Source: Rhodococcus sp. 14-1411-2a (GTDB lineage: Bacteria; Actinomycetota; Actinomycetes; Mycobacteriales; Mycobacteriaceae). From it: 64,000 nt of DNA. Every line of letters begins with the position of its first letter. Position 1 is the stretch's first letter. The stretch spans positions 19,931-83,930 of the forward strand of contig NZ_NPGA01000017.1 of NCBI RefSeq assembly GCF_002259485.1. Direction: 5' to 3'. Positions 33,818-45,756 of this stretch are shown piece by piece. The notes under the pieces were generated by a model. That model worked only from the letters and a program-made list of their open reading frames with translations, was not told the DNA's origin and searched no databases. The position numbers and the translations under genes are program-made.

Positions 33818-34702
33818 TCAGGTCAGGGAGTCGAGGGCCGACCGGGCTTCGGCCACGCGGATGCGGGCCGCGTCTAGTGCCGCCGCCGTCGACTCCGCCT
33901 GTACGACGCTGGCCTCGTGTGCTTCTCGTGCAGCCTGCTCTCGGGCTCCGGCGGCCTCCAGCTCGGCCTCGATTCGCTCGACTTCTTCTGCAGCGCTGTG
34001 CAGTTCGGACGCTTTTCGTTCGGTGTCCGCTTGGGCTTCGTCGACTTCGGTTCGCGCGGTATCGAGATCGGATTCGGCCGACTCGAGTTCGGCGAGCAGT
34101 CGGTTTCGTTCGGCTTCGTCGGTTTTATGCCGGTCGTCCTCGACCTCGGGAGAAACCGGGTCGTCCTCGGCGGCGTCGTCATCGTCGGGAGAGTCCGGAA
34201 CGATCGACAGCAGCGCAGGCCCGAAGCCGCTGTACGTTTCGGCCACCACGGTTCTGCCTTTGCGGACGCGGTCGCGTATCTCGGCGTCGGCCATCGCCGC
34301 GTTCAGGGTGTTGGAGACCTCGCGGGCAGCGTTGTCGCCGACGGTCACCCCGAGGTCACGTCCCAGCGAGACTGCTCGATCGGTCAGGGCGCGTATGGAA
34401 GTGCTTCGGGCAGTGGACAATTCACGCAGTCGGGGGCCGTCGCCGCGCTGCTGGGCCCGTTCGAGTTGCTCACCCAGATCGAACAGTTCCGCCAGAGCCG
34501 ATTCGTCTCGGCGAGCCAGGGTGTTCACCAACCACGCCACGACCGTGGGTTTGCGCAAGGCACCGATTCGGGTGGCACCGACCTTGTCGCCGGCCTTCTT
34601 GAACCGGGTGACGTATGCCGCACGATGCGAGACGAAATCAGCGGGAGGGAGTGAGTACAGGTCGTCGACGACGGTCTCGACTCGGGGGAGATTCTCGGAC
34701 AT
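33818..34702 (-). CDS. coiled-coil protein of unknown function
   Basis: The ATG giving MSENLPRVETVVDDLYSLPP is used because the sequence before it is Arg-rich and unlike a protein start. The 294-residue product has an N-terminal helical part (about 1-160) containing FVSHRAAYVTRFKKAGDK and IGALRKPTVVAWLVNTLARR, then an acidic linker (DSPDDDDAAEDDP) and a long Glu/Ala/Arg heptad-rich coiled coil to the C-terminus (about 185-285). The KPTVVAWLVN helix looks conserved-like and basic, so nucleic-acid or membrane contact is possible, but I do not recognise a family with known function. Confidence 0.7.
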   Translation of the reverse strand: MSENLPRVETVVDDLYSLPPADFVSHRAAYVTRFKKAGDKVGATRIGALRKPTVVAWLVNTLARRDESALAELFDLGEQLERAQQRGDGPRLRELSTARSTSIRALTDRAVSLGRDLGVTVGDNAAREVSNTLNAAMADAEIRDRVRKGRTVVAETYSGFGPALLSIVPDSPDDDDAAEDDPVSPEVEDDRHKTDEAERNRLLAELESAESDLDTARTEVDEAQADTERKASELHSAAEEVERIEAELEAAGAREQAAREAHEASVVQAESTAAALDAARIRVAEARSALDSLT

Positions 34703-34762
34703 CGAAGTCCACCGTCTCGTTCGAGCAGCCACCGTACGACGGTGACGTGCGTGAAAGATGTG

Positions 34763-34835
34763 TGCCCCCGGCAGGATTCGAACCTGCGGCCTTTCGCTCC
34801 GGAGGCGAACGCTCTATCCCCTGAGCTACGGGGGC
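34763..34835 (-). tRNA. tRNA-Arg (anticodon CCG)
   Basis: The minus strand folds as a 73-nt cloverleaf: acceptor GCCCCCG pairs with CGGGGGC, the D arm is GCTC-AGGGGATA-GAGC, the anticodon stem TTCGC/GCGAA encloses loop CTCCGGA with anticodon CCG for the CGG arginine codon, and the T arm contains GGTTCGAATCC. CCA is not encoded; the discriminator is A. The stem-loop pairing is complete. Confidence 0.96.
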
Positions 34836-34903
34836 GCACCGGACGAACCGGTGTGCCTGTTGGGCTGTACGAAAGACTAGCGCATCCGCGACCCGAGCCG
34901 AAA

Positions 34904-35626
34904 TCACCCCTCGGGCAGCGGCTGCGCACCCTTCTCGGCGAGCATCTGCTTCATCAGCGTCGACTCGCTGGTCTGGGTGGCGACCATGGAGTTCGCCAGA
35001 TTGATCACCGCCGGTGACTGCGCGTGAGTCTGCGCGTACTCCATCATCGCCAGGCCGCCCTCGTGGTGGCGCAGCATGAGTTGCAGGAACATCACGTCGA
35101 CATCCGAGCCGGTGGCCTGGCGAAGAGCGGCGAGCTCAGCGGAACTGGCCATGCCCGGCATGGCCCTGGTGGGATCCGAGGATCCGGGATCCATGGACAT
35201 TCCGCCCATCGAGTGACCGTGCGAGTCGTCCTCGGCCATCCAGTTCATGTAGCCGTCGGTCGAGATCGGTGCTCGGTCCCACAGGGCCAACCAGCCCTGC
35301 ATCTGTCCCACCTGGTTCTGCTGCGAGGTGAGCATGTCGAACGCCAGGCTCTTGACTGCCTGATCCGGCGCGTTGGTCAACGCCACCGCCGCCATCTCGA
35401 TCGCCTGGTTGTGGTGCACGGTCATGTCCTGCGCGAAGCCGACGTCCACCGAGTCCGCAGCAGGTGCGGTGTCGTCGTCCCGGAACGGACTCTGCACCAG
35501 AAAGCCCAGCGCGAAACCGATCGCCAGCACGGCGGTCAGCGCCAGCGCCACCAGCGCGGTGCGCTGGCTCGGCTTGGTGGCGGACGCGGTGGCGTCCGCG
35601 CTGTCGGTTGTCGTGGGCTCGGTCAT
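34904..35626 (-). CDS. DUF305 membrane-anchored protein
   Basis: The 240-residue protein has one N-terminal transmembrane helix (about residues 25-48: ALVALALTAVLAIGFALGFLV) and an extracytoplasmic DUF305 four-helix domain. The paired metal-type motifs are present: MTVHHNQAIEMAAVAL near residue 70 and LMLRHHEGGLAMMEYA near residue 182, each with tandem His and nearby Met. A Met/His stretch HGHSMGGMSMDPG lies between them. DUF305 proteins are often linked to copper, and the Met/His content fits, but that is inference. The start overlaps the stop of the DUF3105 gene by one base. Confidence 0.85.
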   Translation of the reverse strand: MTEPTTTDSADATASATKPSQRTALVALALTAVLAIGFALGFLVQSPFRDDDTAPAADSVDVGFAQDMTVHHNQAIEMAAVALTNAPDQAVKSLAFDMLTSQQNQVGQMQGWLALWDRAPISTDGYMNWMAEDDSHGHSMGGMSMDPGSSDPTRAMPGMASSAELAALRQATGSDVDVMFLQLMLRHHEGGLAMMEYAQTHAQSPAVINLANSMVATQTSESTLMKQMLAEKGAQPLPEG

Positions 35627-36507
35627 CAGTTGGTGGGTACCTGAAGATCGCTCGGCAGCTGAACTCCGCCGGTGCCGCCGGTCTCGCTTGCGTCGGGGGT
35701 GATGCCGGCACCGTCCATCGGTACCGCGTCCGCGCCGGGTGCAGAGGCGTCGAACAGGGGTGGGTTGTCCGGATCGAATGCGTTGTCACCGGTTCCCGGG
35801 ACCGATGCGCAGCTGGCGCCGACCTCGGGGTAGGCGAAACGGTTGAGGCGCAGGGCGGAGATGAACTGGCCGATGCGTTCGTCGTCCACGCTGTCCAACT
35901 TGAGCTGGTGGCCCCAGGACTGCAGCGAGACCGGGGAATCGAGGCCGGGGTACGGCGACATCATCATCTGCGTTTCACCGTCGACGCGATCGGCCAGCGA
36001 CTGGACCTGGTCCTCGTTCAGATCGTCGGGGTTGTAGGTGACCCAGACGGCACCGTGCTCGAGCGAGTGCACGGCATTCTCGGTGCGAATGGCCTCGGGG
36101 TACACGATTCCCGTGCAGGTGGCCCACACGGCATCGTGCGGTCCACCGAACGGCGGCGACTGGTCGTAGGCGACCCGCTGCGTGCGCCCGACGTGCAGAG
36201 CCGCGGGGTACTCCTGGATCGCGACACCCTCGATGCCGGTCGACGGATCCTGATTGGCCTCGCTCGGCGCGAACTTCTGCGCCTCGGCGCGGTCCTGGTA
36301 CTTCGGATACAGATTGATCCCGAGGCCCGCAACGAGACCGACGACGACAACGACACCGGCAACCGTCAGCCAGGGAATCTGCCTGCCCGTCGCGGTGGGC
36401 ACGCCGCCCTTCTTCTTGCGAGCTGACTTCTTGTTGGCTGCATTGATGGCTTTGTCTGCCTTCGCAGCCGACTTGTTCTGACTGCCTTTGTCGGGACCCG
36501 TTGGCAT
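35626..36507 (-). CDS. DUF3105 membrane-anchored protein
   Basis: The start is the ATG giving MPTGPDKGSQNKS. The 293-residue product has a Lys/Ala-rich cytosolic tail (residues 1-38), a transmembrane helix near 44-66 and an outside DUF3105 domain with YDQSPPFGGPHDAVWATCTGIVY near residue 115, AVHSLEHGAVWVTYNP near 140, and ALRLNRFAYPEVGASCAS near 220. Two Cys (in ATCTG and ASCAS), Trp and His are conserved-type positions. The tail after residue 235 is a Pro/Asp/Gly-rich linker. It is the first gene of a pair with DUF305 (TGATG overlap) and is divergent from argS. Such pairs suggest a joint envelope role, perhaps with metal; this is not proven. Confidence 0.82.
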   Translation of the reverse strand: MPTGPDKGSQNKSAAKADKAINAANKKSARKKKGGVPTATGRQIPWLTVAGVVVVVGLVAGLGINLYPKYQDRAEAQKFAPSEANQDPSTGIEGVAIQEYPAALHVGRTQRVAYDQSPPFGGPHDAVWATCTGIVYPEAIRTENAVHSLEHGAVWVTYNPDDLNEDQVQSLADRVDGETQMMMSPYPGLDSPVSLQSWGHQLKLDSVDDERIGQFISALRLNRFAYPEVGASCASVPGTGDNAFDPDNPPLFDASAPGADAVPMDGAGITPDASETGGTGGVQLPSDLQVPTN

Positions 36508-36724
36508 CGCTGTAGTTGCTCTCTCAGTCGTGGAAAGGTGGTGTTCGGTTGCGCTGGTGATGCGTATCTGCTGGTGACAGCATCGTCCGATGACCATCAG
36601 CGCAGAGCGCCCTCACTGTACGTTCTCTGCCTGAGAGCGTGCTCAGAGCCTGCGCGGACCGCGCAGGCCGAGGTTGCTCGCCGGCAGACGGGCAGTGGAT
36701 GCGAGGACGCCGCGCACCAGCCAA

Positions 36725-36730
36725 TAGGAT
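36725..36730 (+). promoter_or_regulatory. -10 box (TAGGAT) of argS
   Basis: TAGGAT ends 8 nt before the GTG start of argS, so the transcript probably begins at or beside the start codon and no ribosome-binding site is present. No clear -35 is seen. Confidence 0.5.
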
Positions 36731-36738
36731 AGCTACCT

Positions 36739-38391
36739 GTGACTCCCGCCGATCTTGCCGAATTGCTTCACGCGACCGCCGCGAAGGTGCTTGCCGACCG
36801 CGGCCTGGATGCATCAGTCCTCCCTGCGAAGCTGACCGTCGAGCGTCCTCGCAATCCCGAGCACGGCGACTACGCGACCAACGTGGCACTCCAGGTCGCG
36901 AAGAAGGCCGGAGCCAACCCCCGCGACTTCGCCGGCTGGCTCGCCGAGGCTCTCGCGGCCGAGGCCGCGATCGACAGCGCCGACGTCGCAGGTCCCGGGT
37001 TCCTGAACATCAGGTTGGCCGCTGCAGCGCAGGGCGAAATCGTTGCCCGCGTGCTCGCCGAAGGCGCGGCCTTCGGCAGCGGTTCCTCGATGACGGGCAA
37101 GAAGGTCAATCTCGAGTTCGTCTCGGCCAACCCGACCGGTCCGGTGCACCTCGGCGGTACCCGGTGGGCAGCCGTCGGCGATGCACTCGGTCGGATCCTG
37201 ACCGCCCACGGGGCCGAGGTCACTCGCGAGTACTACTTCAACGATCACGGCGCACAGATCGCCCGGTTCAGTCGATCCCTGATCGCCGCGGCCAAGGGCG
37301 AACCCGCTCCGGAGAACGGCTACGCAGGCGAGTACATCGCCGAGATCGCCGAGCAGGTGCTGGTGCAGGAGCCGGAAGCGCTCGCGCTGGCCCCCGAGGC
37401 CCAGGAAGAGACGTTCCGAGCGATCGGCACCCAGCTGATGTTCGACCGGATCAAGGCCAATCTGCACGAGTTCGGCGTCGACTTCGATGTCTACTTCCAC
37501 GAGAATTCGCTGTTCGACTCAGGTGAGGTCGAGAAGTCGGTCGAGTACCTCAAGAGCTCGGGGAGGCTCTACGAGGAGGACGGTGCCTGGTGGCTACGGT
37601 CCACCGAGTACGGCGACGACAAGGATCGTGTCGTCATCAAGAGCGACGGCAACGCCGCCTACATCGCCGGCGACATCGCCTACTTCCAGAACAAGCGGCA
37701 GCGCGGTTTCGATCTGTGCATCTACATGCTCGGAGCGGACCACCACGGATACATCGGACGCCTCAAGGCGGCCGCAGCTGCGTTCGGAGACGACCCCGCG
37801 ACCGTCGAGGTGCTGATCGGCCAGATGGTCAACCTGGTGCGCGACGGTGTGGCCGTGAAGATGAGTAAGCGTGCCGGAACCGTCATCACCCTCGACGACC
37901 TGGTCGAAGCCATCGGCGTCGACGCCTCCCGGTACGTCATGATCCGGTCGTCCGTCGACTCCAGCATCGACATCGACCTCGCCCTGTGGGCGAGCGCCAG
38001 CAACGAGAATCCGGTGTACTACGTCCAGTACGCCCACGCCCGCCTGGCCTCACTCGCGCGCAATGCCGCCGAACTGGGAATCAGCGCGCAGCAACCGGAT
38101 CTGAGCCTGCTCACCCACGAGCAGGAAGGCGAGCTGATCAGGACGATCGGCGAGTACCCACGCGTGGTGGCCAGCGCCGCCGAACTACGCGAACCACACC
38201 GGATCGCCCGCTACCTCGAAGAGCTGGCGGGTGCCTACCACCGTTTCTACGGTGCGTGTCGAGTACTTCCACAAGGAGACGAGGAGCCCGGACCTGTGAA
38301 CACCGCACGACTGGCGTTGGGAAACGCGACCCGGCAGGTCCTGGCCAACGGCCTCGAACTGCTCGGGGTCAGCGCACCGGAGCGCATGTGA
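36739..38391 (+). CDS. argS: arginyl-tRNA synthetase
   Basis: The 550-residue class I synthetase starts at GTG. It has the Add1 N-domain ([16 protein letters not shown] to residue about 90), [20 protein letters not shown] near residue 130 (HIGH motif as HLGG), the catalytic Rossmann region with [14 protein letters not shown], and [15 protein letters not shown] near residue 373, an intact KMSKR that many ArgRS lack. The anticodon-binding helical domain ends [18 protein letters not shown]. It has no visible ribosome-binding site and a -10 box 8 nt upstream. It overlaps lysA by 4 nt, which starts the lysine/threonine operon in the common mycobacterial order. Confidence 0.96.
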   Translation: MTPADLAELLHATAAKVLADRGLDASVLPAKLTVERPRNPEHGDYATNVALQVAKKAGANPRDFAGWLAEALAAEAAIDSADVAGPGFLNIRLAAAAQGEIVARVLAEGAAFGSGSSMTGKKVNLEFVSANPTGPVHLGGTRWAAVGDALGRILTAHGAEVTREYYFNDHGAQIARFSRSLIAAAKGEPAPENGYAGEYIAEIAEQVLVQEPEALALAPEAQEETFRAIGTQLMFDRIKANLHEFGVDFDVYFHENSLFDSGEVEKSVEYLKSSGRLYEEDGAWWLRSTEYGDDKDRVVIKSDGNAAYIAGDIAYFQNKRQRGFDLCIYMLGADHHGYIGRLKAAAAAFGDDPATVEVLIGQMVNLVRDGVAVKMSKRAGTVITLDDLVEAIGVDASRYVMIRSSVDSSIDIDLALWASASNENPVYYVQYAHARLASLARNAAELGISAQQPDLSLLTHEQEGELIRTIGEYPRVVASAAELREPHRIARYLEELAGAYHRFYGACRVLPQGDEEPGPVNTARLALGNATRQVLANGLELLGVSAPERM

Positions 38392-39809
38392 GCGCACATC
38401 CGGCAGGACCCAAGCATGCCGACGCCCCCGCGAAGGAGTCGATGTCCCATCGCCCGGCCGACGCGTCGGAGATGACGACGCTGCCCGAGCAGGTGTGGCC
38501 CCGCAACGCCGAGCGCGGTGAGGACGGAACCGTCCGCCTCGCCGGAGTGTCGGTCACCGATCTCGCGGAGCAGTACGGCACACCGTTGTTCGTCGTCGAC
38601 GAGGACGACTTCCGTTCGCGCTGCCGTGAGATGGCCGCCGCTTTCGGGGCACCCGAACGAGTTCACTACGCCTCCAAGGCTTTCCTGTGCGGCGAGATCG
38701 CACGCTGGGTGGCCGACGAAGGGCTCTCTCTCGACATCTGTTCCGGAGGCGAGTTGGCCATCGCGTTGGCCGCCGGATTCCCGGCCGACCGAATTGCCAT
38801 GCACGGCAACAACAAATCGGTAGCCGAGCTCGAGGCGGGCGTGCGCGCAGGCGTCGAACATGTGGTGCTCGACTCCAACATCGAGATCGACCGTCTCGAC
38901 GGCGTCGCCGGTGCGGCCGGTGTGGTGCAGGACGTTCTCATTCGCATCACCGTCGGTGTCGAGGCGCATACCCACGAGTTCATCGCCACCGCGCACGAGG
39001 ATCAGAAGTTCGGATTCTCGCTCGCCGACGGCTCTGCGCTCGACGCCGTCCGGCGCGTGTTCGCTGCCGACAACCTTCGCCTCGTCGGACTGCACAGTCA
39101 CATCGGTTCGCAGATATTCGAGGTCGACGGCTTCGAGTTGGCAGCGCACAAGGTCATCGGTCTGCTGCGAGACATCGTCTCGGAGTTCGGCGTCGACAAG
39201 ACCGCGCAGATCTCGACTCTGGATCTCGGTGGCGGCATGGGTATTTCGTACGTGCCGAGTGACGATCCGCCGCCGGTGGAGCAGCTCGCGGCGAAGTTGA
39301 CCACCATCGTGGAGACCGAGTCCACTGCAGTGGGTCTACCGGTCCCGACGATTGCCGTCGAGCCGGGCCGCGCCATCGCCGGACCGGGCACCGTCACGCT
39401 GTACGAGGTCGGCACGATCAAGGATGTCACCGTCGACAAGTCGACGCGTAGGCGTTACATCAGCGTCGACGGCGGCATGAGCGACAACATCAGAACCTCG
39501 CTGTATCAGGCCGAATACGACTGTCGACTGGTCTCTCGCACGAGCGATGCCGAGGCCGTCGTGGCTCGGGTGGTCGGAAAGCATTGCGAGAGCGGCGACA
39601 TCGTCATCAAGAACACATGGATGCCGGCAGACGTCGGGCCGGGTGACTTGCTCGCGGTAGCGGCCACAGGGGCCTACTGCTACTCCATGTCCAGTCGCTA
39701 CAACCTGCTGACGCGGCCCGCTGTGGTTGCGGTCAAGGACGGGCACTCGCGCCTGATCCTGCGGCGGGAAACCATCGAAGATCTGCTCAGCTTGGAGGTT
39801 CAGCCATGA
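38388..39809 (+). CDS. lysA: diaminopimelate decarboxylase
   Basis: A fold-type III PLP enzyme that makes lysine from meso-diaminopimelate. The Schiff-base Lys is in [17 protein letters not shown], the phosphate loop is [11 protein letters not shown], and the substrate/dimer motif is [13 protein letters not shown], with [12 protein letters not shown] near the end. The start is uncertain: GTG 38388 overlaps argS by 4 nt and has GGAG five bases upstream; ATG 38442 follows GAAGGAG; ATG 38472 gives the length of the M. tuberculosis protein. I list the GTG. It overlaps hom by 4 nt. Confidence 0.93.
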   Translation: MSAHPAGPKHADAPAKESMSHRPADASEMTTLPEQVWPRNAERGEDGTVRLAGVSVTDLAEQYGTPLFVVDEDDFRSRCREMAAAFGAPERVHYASKAFLCGEIARWVADEGLSLDICSGGELAIALAAGFPADRIAMHGNNKSVAELEAGVRAGVEHVVLDSNIEIDRLDGVAGAAGVVQDVLIRITVGVEAHTHEFIATAHEDQKFGFSLADGSALDAVRRVFAADNLRLVGLHSHIGSQIFEVDGFELAAHKVIGLLRDIVSEFGVDKTAQISTLDLGGGMGISYVPSDDPPPVEQLAAKLTTIVETESTAVGLPVPTIAVEPGRAIAGPGTVTLYEVGTIKDVTVDKSTRRRYISVDGGMSDNIRTSLYQAEYDCRLVSRTSDAEAVVARVVGKHCESGDIVIKNTWMPADVGPGDLLAVAATGAYCYSMSSRYNLLTRPAVVAVKDGHSRLILRRETIEDLLSLEVQP

Positions 39810-41103
39810 CATCGAAGCCGATAGGCGTCGCCGTACTCGGACTCGGAAACGTCGGCAGCGAGGTCGTTCGGATCCTCACCGAGAACGCTGACGACTTCGA
39901 GGCGAGAGTCGGTGCGCCACTGGAGATTCGGGGCATCGCGGTGCGTCGGGTCGACGGCGATCGTGGAGTCCCGGCCGAGCTGCTCACCGACGATCCGGCC
40001 GAGCTCGTGGGCCGCGACGACGTCGACATCGTCGTCGAGGTTCTCGGCGGCATCGACATTCCCCGCAAGCTGGTGCTCTCTGCCCTGGAGAAGGGCAAGT
40101 CCGTCATCACGGCGAACAAGGCCCTGCTGGCCGAGTACACCGGGGAACTGGCCGACGCGGCCGAGAAGTCACGTGCCGACCTGTATTTCGAGGCCGCCGT
40201 GGCCGGAGCCATTCCCGTGGTCCGACCGCTGATGCAGTCTCTCGCGGGTGACCGTGTGAACAAGGTTGCCGGCATCGTCAACGGCACCACGAACTTCATC
40301 CTCTCGGCCATGGACGAGACGGGCGCGGACTACGCCGAAACCCTCGCCGAGGCAGGGCGTCTGGGCTACGCCGAGGCCGACCCGACCGCCGACGTCGAAG
40401 GCTACGACGCTGCATCGAAGGCCGCCATCCTGGCGTCCATCGCATTCCACACGCGGGTCACTGCCGGTGACGTCTACCGCGAGGGCATCAGCAAGATCAC
40501 CTCGGACGATCTCGAAACCGCGAAATCCCTGGACTGCACCATCAAGCTGCTGGCCATCTGCGAGCGGATCGTCACGCCCAAGGGCAAGGAGCGAATCTCC
40601 GCTCGGGTCTACCCGGCGCTCGTTCCGCTGAACCACCCGTTGGCGTCGGTGAACGGTGCGTTCAACGCCGTGGTCGTCGAAGCAGAGGCCGCAGGCCGCC
40701 TGATGTTCTACGGCCAGGGTGCAGGCGGCGCGCCGACCGCGTCCGCAGTACTCGGCGACCTGGTGATGGCCGCTCGCAACAAGTTCTACGGCGGACGGGG
40801 TCCACTCGAATCCAAGTACGCCAAGCTCAAGGTGGCCCCCATGGGTGACATCCTCACTCGCTACTACGTCAGCATGCAGGTTGCCGACAAGCCAGGCGTT
40901 CTCGCCACCGTTGCGGCCGAGTTCTCCAAGCGTGACGTCAGCATCTCCACGGTGCGTCAGCAGGGCTCGGGTGACGGAGCCAGGCTCGTCGTCGTCACGC
41001 ACCTCGCGGCCGACTCCGCACTGTCCGACACCGTTGCATCCCTCGAGCAGCTCGACGTCGTCGTTCACGTCGCCAGCGTTCTCCGATTGGAAGGCACCAC
41101 CGT

Positions 41104-41107
<4 letters not shown>
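39806..41107 (+). CDS. hom: homoserine dehydrogenase
   Basis: The 433-residue enzyme has the N-terminal NAD(P) motif [17 protein letters not shown], a catalytic domain with ANKALLAEY near residue 115, [14 protein letters not shown] near 155 and [14 protein letters not shown] near 200 (with the catalytic Lys and Asp region), and a C-terminal ACT domain ([28 protein letters not shown]) expected to give threonine feedback control. It reduces aspartate semialdehyde to homoserine, the branch point toward threonine and methionine. It shares 4-nt overlaps with lysA and thrC, so lysine and threonine genes are on one message. Confidence 0.95.
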
Positions 41108-43123
<2,016 letters not shown>

Positions 43124-43143
43124 CAGACGCAGCAGTAGGGTTC

Positions 43144-43172
43144 TTGCCGAGTGGGGACAACGGCGCTATGGT
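43144..43172 (+). promoter_or_regulatory. rho promoter (TTGCCG-17-TATGGT) and start of a long leader
   Basis: A -35 TTGCCG (43144-43149) and a -10 TATGGT (43167-43172) are separated by exactly 17 bp, directly after thrB. Transcription from about 43179 gives a 5' leader of roughly 250 nt before rho (43432). I see no gene in the leader. Long leaders on rho mRNAs are often used for autogenous termination; no specific structure is shown here. The promoter is framed by GGGTTC (43138) and GAACCC (43173). Confidence 0.6.
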
Positions 43173-43431
43173 GAACCCTGTCCGTACATCGTGCGCTTCA
43201 GACGCCGGTTTCGTCAGGGCATTCAGGTCGCTGTATTCGGGGGATTCAAACGTCCGAGTGATGTGACGCTCCTGACTCGATCCTTCCCGTGGTTCTCTGC
43301 GGTCCGGATCGATGGTGTCGTCGACGGGGTGCGTCGAACATGAACGGCAATATCCGAGCTCGGCAGAACGCCGAACTGCGGAACGAACCCTCGGCTGCGC
43401 ATCGAGCGAGCGAGGGAAGGAAAGGACCTCC

Positions 43432-45558
43432 GTGACCGATACGGAACTTATCTCTGCGCCCGAAACGTCACGCCGACGTGCTGGCCTGTCCGGAATGGTT
43501 CTCACCGAGCTCCGCAGCCTCGCTGGTGAACTCGGTATCAAGAGCGTTTCCGGGATGCGCAAGGGCGATCTGATCGCTGCGATTTCCGAGCGCCAATCGG
43601 GCAGCGCACCGGCAAAGACGGACGCACCGAAATCCGACGCACCCAAGTCGCGTCGCACTGCTGCATCCGCGCCGGTCGTCGAAGATCGGCCTGCAGCCGA
43701 GGCGGCACCGAAGCAGTCGGCTCCAGAAGCGCCGTCCTCGGACGCGCCGGCGACGCAATCGGGCGACTCTGCCGATGCCGCTCCCGAGACGGGCCGCCGA
43801 ACACGCGGACGTCGTGCCGCAGGTCGGCGAGCCGGTGCTCCCGAACAGCTCCCACTCGACGACAGCAACGATTCGGCCGGATCCGCTCCCGCGGCGACCG
43901 ATTCACCCGCAGTCGCGCCGCAGGCGGAGAAGCCGGACGAGACCGGTGACAGCGCCGCCACCGAGCGCCCACGCCGTAGTCGCGGCGACCGCAACCGCCA
44001 GGACGGGTCGGAACGCGAACCCCGTGACGCCGACGGCAACCGCGACAACGCGAACCGCGACTCCGGAAGCCGCAATCAAGGGGACCGGGACGGCTCCAAC
44101 CGCGAGAACGGCAACCGTGACAACGGAAACCGGGACAATGGAAACCGCAATCAGGGTGACCGCGACAACCGCGACGGCGGTGGTCGTAATCAGGGCGGAC
44201 GCAATCGCAACCAGGGCGACGGTCGCAACGACAACCGCAACGAGGATCGCAACAACGGTCCCCGCGACAACCGCGACAACAACCAGGACGACGACGGCGA
44301 AGGGCGCGGACGTCGGGGACGTCGGTTCCGTGAGCGCCGTCGCGGACGCGACCGTGGGGAAGGCAACGACGGTGGCGGTGGCCGCGAGCGCGATACCGAG
44401 ATTCGCGAGGACGATGTTCTTCAGCCGGTAGCCGGCATCCTCGATGTTCTCGACAACTACGCGTTCGTCCGTACCTCCGGCTACCTCGCCGGACCCAATG
44501 ACGTCTACGTGTCGATGAACCTGGTTCGCAAGAACGGCCTTCGCCGCGGCGACGCGGTGACCGGTGCGGTTCGGGTGGCACGCGAAGGCGAGCAGTCCAG
44601 CCAGCGGCAGAAGTTCAACCCGCTCGTGCGTCTGGACACCGTCAACGGGGGAGAGGTCGAGGCCGCGCGCAAGCGTCCGGAGTTCGGCAAGCTCACCCCG
44701 CTGTACCCCAATCAGCGGTTGCGTCTCGAGACTCAGCAGAACATCCTGACCACGCGCATCATCGACCTGGTGATGCCGATCGGCAAGGGTCAGCGCGCAC
44801 TCATCGTCAGCCCGCCCAAGGCAGGTAAGACGAGCGTCCTGCAGGCCATCGCCAACGCGATCGCCATCAACAATCCCGAGTGCTACCTGATGGTCATCCT
44901 CGTCGACGAGCGTCCCGAGGAAGTGACGGACATGCAGCGCTCCGTCAAGGGCGAGGTCATCGCGTCGACGTTCGACCGGCCGCCGGGCGACCACACCGCG
45001 GTGGCCGAGCTGGCGATCGAACGGGCCAAGCGTCTGGTCGAAGCCGGCCAGGACGTGGTGGTTCTGCTCGACTCGATCACCCGTTTGGGACGTGCGTACA
45101 ACAACAGCTCGCCCGCATCGGGCCGAATCCTGTCCGGTGGTGTCGACTCGACCGCGCTGTACCCGCCGAAGCGGTTCCTCGGCGCGGCTCGCAACATCGA
45201 GCACGGTGGTTCGTTGACGATCATCGCCACGGCCATGGTCGAGACCGGATCCACCGGTGACACCGTGATCTTCGAGGAGTTCAAGGGCACCGGCAACGCC
45301 GAGCTCAAGCTCGATCGCAAGATCGCCGAACGCCGCGTGTTCCCGGCAGTGGACATCAACCCGTCGAGCACCCGCCACGACGAGTTGCTCCTTGCTCCCG
45401 ACGAGGCCGCCGTCGTACACAAGCTGCGGCGCGTGCTGTCCGGACTGGACTCGCATCAGGCCATCGACCTGCTGGTCGACCGTCTGAAGAAGAGCAAGAA
45501 CAACCTCGAGTTCCTGATGGAAGTCTCCAAGACTGCGCCGGGCGGGGCGAACGACTGA
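43432..45558 (+). CDS. rho: transcription termination factor Rho with disordered insert
   Basis: The GTG (VTDTELISAPET) is chosen for the AAAGGA 6 nt upstream. The 708-residue protein, far longer than the 419 of E. coli, has an N-terminal Rho_N-like helix (SGMVLTELRSLAGELGIKSVSGMRKGDLIAAI), an Ala/Pro/Ser linker, then an extremely Asn/Arg/Asp/Gly-rich segment (about residues 180-320) with repeats such as NRDNGNRDNGNRDNG. The RNA-binding domain starts at VAGILDVLDNYAFVRTSGYL, Walker A is SPPKAGKTSVLQ near residue 462, and Walker B is VVVLLDSITRLGRAYN. It is an RNA-dependent ATPase that ends transcription. The basic insert is a known actinobacterial feature that adds RNA binding. Confidence 0.95.
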   Translation: MTDTELISAPETSRRRAGLSGMVLTELRSLAGELGIKSVSGMRKGDLIAAISERQSGSAPAKTDAPKSDAPKSRRTAASAPVVEDRPAAEAAPKQSAPEAPSSDAPATQSGDSADAAPETGRRTRGRRAAGRRAGAPEQLPLDDSNDSAGSAPAATDSPAVAPQAEKPDETGDSAATERPRRSRGDRNRQDGSEREPRDADGNRDNANRDSGSRNQGDRDGSNRENGNRDNGNRDNGNRNQGDRDNRDGGGRNQGGRNRNQGDGRNDNRNEDRNNGPRDNRDNNQDDDGEGRGRRGRRFRERRRGRDRGEGNDGGGGRERDTEIREDDVLQPVAGILDVLDNYAFVRTSGYLAGPNDVYVSMNLVRKNGLRRGDAVTGAVRVAREGEQSSQRQKFNPLVRLDTVNGGEVEAARKRPEFGKLTPLYPNQRLRLETQQNILTTRIIDLVMPIGKGQRALIVSPPKAGKTSVLQAIANAIAINNPECYLMVILVDERPEEVTDMQRSVKGEVIASTFDRPPGDHTAVAELAIERAKRLVEAGQDVVVLLDSITRLGRAYNNSSPASGRILSGGVDSTALYPPKRFLGAARNIEHGGSLTIIATAMVETGSTGDTVIFEEFKGTGNAELKLDRKIAERRVFPAVDINPSSTRHDELLLAPDEAAVVHKLRRVLSGLDSHQAIDLLVDRLKKSKNNLEFLMEVSKTAPGGAND

Positions 45559-45561
45559 CAA

Positions 45562-45592
45562 TTGTTTCCCGGATCTTTCGTCCGGGGAACAA
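45562..45592 (+). terminator. hairpin after rho
   Basis: TTGTTTCCCGGA (45562-45573) pairs with TCCGGGGAACAA (45581-45592), 12 bp with one G-U, loop TCTTTCG. No U-tract follows, so it may be an attenuator, an RNA-stability element or a weak terminator. Confidence 0.5.
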
Positions 45593-45756
45593 GCCGACAG
45601 GTGCGCGCGTTGTAAGCATCTGTCGGCACAGAAGTACCGGCGATTAGCAGGTCAGATGCACGCTCTGGCATAATCAACGGCCGAGTCCGGTTCCGGTTCA
45701 CGTCTTCGATCGGCGAAGACGACCCGGCGACCACTAGAGAGAACGGTAAGGACACC

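Noticed and set aside
34638..35017. Frames containing PRQDSNLRPFAPEANALSPELRG-like peptides
   Set aside because: These are translations of the tRNA-Arg gene and its flanks, a common artefact.
45562..45592. Hairpin after rho as a standard intrinsic terminator
   Set aside because: The stem is good but no run of T follows, so it is listed only with moderate confidence as a hairpin.
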